From contig NZ_CP063356.1 of assembly GCF_001866075.3 (NCBI RefSeq), positions 4,268,164 to 4,332,163 of the forward strand: a DNA stretch of 64,000 bases. Reading direction: 5' to 3'. The notes below the pieces were generated by a model. The model searched no databases and was not told the origin of the DNA. It saw only the letters and a list, made by a program, of their open reading frames with translations. Position numbers and translations under genes: made by a program. Shown in pieces: positions 61,112 through 64,000 of the stretch. The DNA comes from Anaerobacillus isosaccharinicus (GTDB taxonomy: Bacteria; Bacillota; Bacilli; Bacillales; Anaerobacillaceae). Numbering within the stretch: the stretch's first letter is position 1; every line of letters starts with the position of its first letter.

Positions 61112-61773
61112 ACCGTTTTAATGTAGATTGAATGCTTTGGTTCTGCCTCGATCTTGTCTCTTATTTTTGTGATGTGTACCATTACCGTGTTATCAGATTT
61201 AAAAAATTCTTCTTTCCAAACAGCTTCATAGATTTTCTCAACACTTAAGACAATCCCTTTATTACGTGCAAGAAGCTCTAATATCTCAAATTCTTTTGGA
61301 GTTAGTCTAACTTCTTTATCCTGGACCCACACTTGACGTGTATCAGCATTTATTTTTAAATCTCCTATTATTATTTCTGCTTGAGTGTTTCCTGTTTCAG
61401 TATTGTATTTTTTGTATCTTCTTAATTGCGATTTTACCCTAGCAATTAGCTCCAAGGGATTAAATGGTTTAGATAAATAGTCATCAGCACCAGAAGCAAG
61501 ACCTTGGATTTTATCCATATCTTCTGATTTTGCTGAAATCATGATGATAGGCATATTACGTTCTTCTCTAATCTTCAAGCATGTTTTAATGCCATCCATT
61601 TTTGGCAACATGATATCCAAAATTACAAGGTCAAAATCACCCTCATCCAGCATTCGTAATGCTTCAAAAGCATCCTCTGCTTTCTGTGTTTCCATTCCTT
61701 CATTTTCTAAGTAAATGGAAATTAAATTTCTGATTTCTTTATCATCATCAACAACTAAAATTTTTGTCGTCAT
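61087..61773 (-). CDS. OmpR-family response regulator
   Basis: About 228 residues starting MTTKILVVDDDKEIRNL: receiver domain with phosphorylated Asp in 'VILDIMLPKMDG', switch Thr/Ser and Lys ('SAKSEDMD', 'YLSKPF'), then a winged helix ('LTPKEFEILELLARNKG'). ATG 61773 is chosen as it follows AGAGGGAGAAATTG; a longer frame to 61848 lacks a site. Coupled to the sensor kinase. Likely controls envelope genes; possibly the neighbouring VTT gene. Confidence 0.9.
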   Translation of the reverse strand: MTTKILVVDDDKEIRNLISIYLENEGMETQKAEDAFEALRMLDEGDFDLVILDIMLPKMDGIKTCLKIREERNMPIIMISAKSEDMDKIQGLASGADDYLSKPFNPLELIARVKSQLRRYKKYNTETGNTQAEIIIGDLKINADTRQVWVQDKEVRLTPKEFEILELLARNKGIVLSVEKIYEAVWKEEFFKSDNTVMVHITKIRDKIEAEPKHSIYIKTVWGVGYKI

Positions 61774-61986
61774 CAATTTCTCCCTCTTATCCGTTTGAAC
61801 AGCTAAAAATATAAGCAGGCGGCATATTCCTATACCTGAATTATTCATAGAAAATCTTTAATCGGTTATTAATGGCTATCTGATAAGCTTTTTTATTAAA
61901 TTCACTTGCATCAAATAAATGAAAAAAGAACCCATTTCTGTTAAGTTAAAAGTACGACCAAATAACCGACAGAAAGGGTTCTTATA

Positions 61987-63303
61987 ATGGCTACTTTACC
62001 TCAATTAACACTTGATTTCAATCGAAAAATTAAACTTTCTAACGACGGAGGAGAACTCTCATCCGATACTGGAGAATTCCTTTTTAGAGAATTCGATGAA
62101 AAGATAAATTTTTCTTCTACATTAGCACGCTTTTTAAACCTAAAAGACAATAGACGCTACTATGTTCATTCGAATGAAAATTTACTTCGTCAAAAGATTT
62201 ATCAAATCATTGCTGGTTATACCGATGATGATAATGCCGACCAATTAACGAGAGATCCTGTGTTTACTCAAATCATTGGTACAAATGCATTGGCTTCTCA
62301 GCCGAGTTTGTCTCGCTTTTTTAGACGTTTCGACGATCAATCTATGGAAGAATTGAATCAAGCCAACCAAGAGCTTATTGATAAAGTGCACCAACTCAGG
62401 GAGTCGAAGGCAGTCATTTTTGATTTGGATTCTACACATTCCGATACTTATGGAGATCAAGAAGCTGCGGCTTACAATACTCATTATGGAACAGTCGGTT
62501 TTCATCCATTAGTTGCCTTTGATGGTGTAACAGGTGATTTCCTCAAAGCAAAGCTACGACCTGGAAACGTGTATACGTCCAATGGTGTAGTGGATTTTAT
62601 TCAACCACTCATTGAGCATTACAACGAAAAGTTTCCTGAGACAACACCTTTTCTTCGGGGTGATAGTGGTTTCGCTGTCCCTGCTTTATATGATTTGTGC
62701 GAAAGAGAGAGCGTTTATTACGTTATTCGTCTGAAATCAAATGCAATTCTGCAACGAATCGCAGATGAACTCCATCCTCCGTCTATCATTTCCGATGTTT
62801 CCAAGACGGAAATTTATTATGAAGAAACCATCTATCAAGCAAACTCTTGGTCGAAACCTAGAAAAGTAATTATCAAATCGGTACGCCCAGCGGGCGAATT
62901 ACTGTTTTCCCATTCCTTCTTTGTGACAAATTTAGTAGATGCCTTTTCTCCTGAAGCAATCGTTCTTACTTATCAAAAAAGAGGAACGATGGAAAACTAC
63001 ATCAAGGAAGCCAAGAATGGGTTCGGTTTTGATAAAATGAATAGCCATTCTTTCCAAGTAAACGAAGTAAAAATGATGTTGAGTCTATTAGCTTATAACT
63101 TAACAAACTGGTTGCGTACCCTCTGTTTTCCTGAAGGACAAAAGACCATGCAAATCGAGACCATACGCACCCGAATTATTAAAGTTGCCAGTAAACTAGT
63201 GAAGTCAGGACGTTCTCTGTACTTTAAGCTCGCTTCGAGTTTCGTTTACCAAGAATTCTTTTGGAATGTACTTCAACGAGTTCAGAGACTGAAAATAGTG
63301 TAA
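61987..63303 (+). CDS. IS1380 family transposase
   Basis: A 438-residue transposase of the IS1380 family: 'SDTGEFLFREFDEK' opening, 'VIFDLDSTHSDTYGDQEAA' with the first acidic residue, 'PFLRGDSGFAVPALYDLCE' with the second and 'YQKRGTMENYIKEAKNGF' with the final Glu. Intact length. Clear terminal inverted repeats and target duplications were not found by eye within 61860-63450, so the element limits are left open. Confidence 0.9.
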   Translation: MATLPQLTLDFNRKIKLSNDGGELSSDTGEFLFREFDEKINFSSTLARFLNLKDNRRYYVHSNENLLRQKIYQIIAGYTDDDNADQLTRDPVFTQIIGTNALASQPSLSRFFRRFDDQSMEELNQANQELIDKVHQLRESKAVIFDLDSTHSDTYGDQEAAAYNTHYGTVGFHPLVAFDGVTGDFLKAKLRPGNVYTSNGVVDFIQPLIEHYNEKFPETTPFLRGDSGFAVPALYDLCERESVYYVIRLKSNAILQRIADELHPPSIISDVSKTEIYYEETIYQANSWSKPRKVIIKSVRPAGELLFSHSFFVTNLVDAFSPEAIVLTYQKRGTMENYIKEAKNGFGFDKMNSHSFQVNEVKMMLSLLAYNLTNWLRTLCFPEGQKTMQIETIRTRIIKVASKLVKSGRSLYFKLASSFVYQEFFWNVLQRVQRLKIV

Positions 63304-63467
63304 ACCTAAATAATTAACTAATTTCTGGAAATTCCATTCTAAACCAAGGGAGTAGTCTGTCTAAAAATGGGTGATTTTCAAGAAATACTTTTAAAATCAA
63401 AAATGAAGTAGTTCAAATTGATATTATTCGATTTTAATGTGAGAGACTTTCATGATTTTTGCTTCTG

Positions 63468-64000
63468 TTATGACTTAACTTTGAAGTATGAATAATTCAG
63501 GCTATATTCTCTTCTAATACTTATTTTGTTAAAAAACTGTTCGATAAATTCTTTTTTCAGTTTTGTGTATTGGAAAGTAATAAACTTTCCATCTTTTTTG
63601 AGAATGTCCACGGTATTAAATATAATTTCACTGGATATTTCGTAAGGTAAACTTGCAAAGGGTAATCCAGAAATTACATAATCTACATAAGGAATACCAT
63701 GCTCACTTATGTATTCCTTGATCCCTTCTGCTGACCCATTAACGATGAGTAAGTTCTTTTCCATTTTAAACTTTTCCTCTAGTAATAAACAAAATTCTTT
63801 GTTATTTTCCACCACTAAAATAAAAGTGGTAGGATTTCTCTTTTTCATTAAAAATTCAGTGAATACACCGGTTCCTGCACCGTACTCGACGATATATTTA
63901 GCTTTCTTAAAATCGATTTCTCCCACCATTTTTTCACTAAGAAATCTTGAACTAGGAAAAATTGCTCCAACAACTCGAGGATTTACTAAAAACTGATATA
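63468..64000 (-). CDS. Class I SAM-dependent methyltransferase, 5' end beyond window
   Basis: The frame continues past the last base of the window. It reads 'FLVNPRVVGAIFPSSRFLSEKM' (in part) then motif I 'IVEYGAGTGVFTEFL' and 'VISGLPFASLPYEISSEI', and ends 'YTKLKKEFIEQFF...'. The 'NP..VGAI.PSS..L' opening and 'SGLPF..LP' motif point to the phospholipid N-methyltransferase (PmtA-like) / rRNA-dimethylase-like group. Substrate not proven. At least 177 codons lie in the window. Confidence 0.75.
   Translation of the reverse strand, partial: YQFLVNPRVVGAIFPSSRFLSEKMVGEIDFKKAKYIVEYGAGTGVFTEFLMKKRNPTTFILVVENNKEFCLLLEEKFKMEKNLLIVNGSAEGIKEYISEHGIPYVDYVISGLPFASLPYEISSEIIFNTVDILKKDGKFITFQYTKLKKEFIEQFFNKISIRREYSLNYSYFKVKS

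Noticed and set aside
61860-63460. Exact borders of the IS1380-type element
   Set aside because: No convincing terminal inverted repeats or target duplication could be found by eye, so only the transposase is annotated.
1-64000. tRNA, rRNA or prophage structural genes
   Set aside because: No rRNA-like stretch, cloverleaf or capsid, tail, portal or terminase gene was recognised on either strand.

Overview
The window reads as chromosome of a low-GC, endospore-forming Bacillaceae bacterium. The evidence is strong AGGAGG-type ribosome binding sites with frequent TTG/GTG starts, a DUF3231 spore-coat-type protein, a lutABC lactate operon, DUF1659/DUF2922/YvrJ mini-genes, a catDE-like operon, a ComK-family protein and Bacillus-type insertion sequences. 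No rRNA, tRNA, CRISPR array or complete prophage was seen. Genus cannot be fixed from sequence alone.

Layout. (1) 1-25 kb: a patchwork of small metabolic and regulatory genes (lutCBA, DUF554, catDE, ribA, two-component-type drug regulators of the AraC/MerR/ArsR classes, GNAT acetyltransferases, an MFS pump) mixed with many repeats and decayed genes. Three copies of a compact cassette lie here: a 33-residue membrane peptide gene on the minus strand converges on a promoter-driven small RNA on the plus strand, and both end in one shared bidirectional hairpin. This is the layout of a txpA/RatA-like type I toxin-antitoxin. One copy has a nonsense codon and a fourth survives only as a terminator. 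Also here are a 52-bp tandem repeat (nine full units), two copies of the DUF1659-DUF2922-YvrJ triad, each followed by an array of degenerate 21-bp repeats, and a third orphan array.

(2) 25-45 kb: a defence island, nearly all on the minus strand. It holds a 1323-residue STAND NTPase with an N-terminal Cap4/DUF4297-type nuclease domain (Avs-like) co-transcribed with an unrecognised membrane protein; an IS4-family element upstream of that pair; a NERD-domain remnant; an operon HIT protein - MazG-like pyrophosphohydrolase - PLD/DEAD helicase; an operon TM2-TerB protein - BrxD-like ATPase - Lhr/BrxHI-like helicase; and a second, larger PLD/helicase/DUF3427 protein. A decayed third DUF3427 tail sits between the operons.

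(3) 45-57 kb: a nitrogen/ureide-type catabolic cluster with a CynX/NimT-like MFS transporter, a TRAP transporter (dctMQP), a double nitrilase-domain protein, a PucR-family regulator and a hydantoinase/allantoinase/dihydroorotase-type amidohydrolase. The pucR-type gene is split by an IS1182-family element with a 9-bp target duplication; removing the element and one duplication restores an in-frame 555-residue protein.

(4) 57-64 kb: a MORN-like small protein and a cysteine-pair protein of unknown function, a VTT/DedA-type membrane protein, an OmpR-type two-component pair, an IS1380-family transposase, and a SAM methyltransferase running off the right end.

The best candidates for something undescribed are the STAND plus membrane-protein pair, the TerB-BrxD-helicase operon between two PLD-helicase modules, and the multiplied type I toxin-like cassettes. 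All functions are inferred from motifs and family memory; no database search was run.
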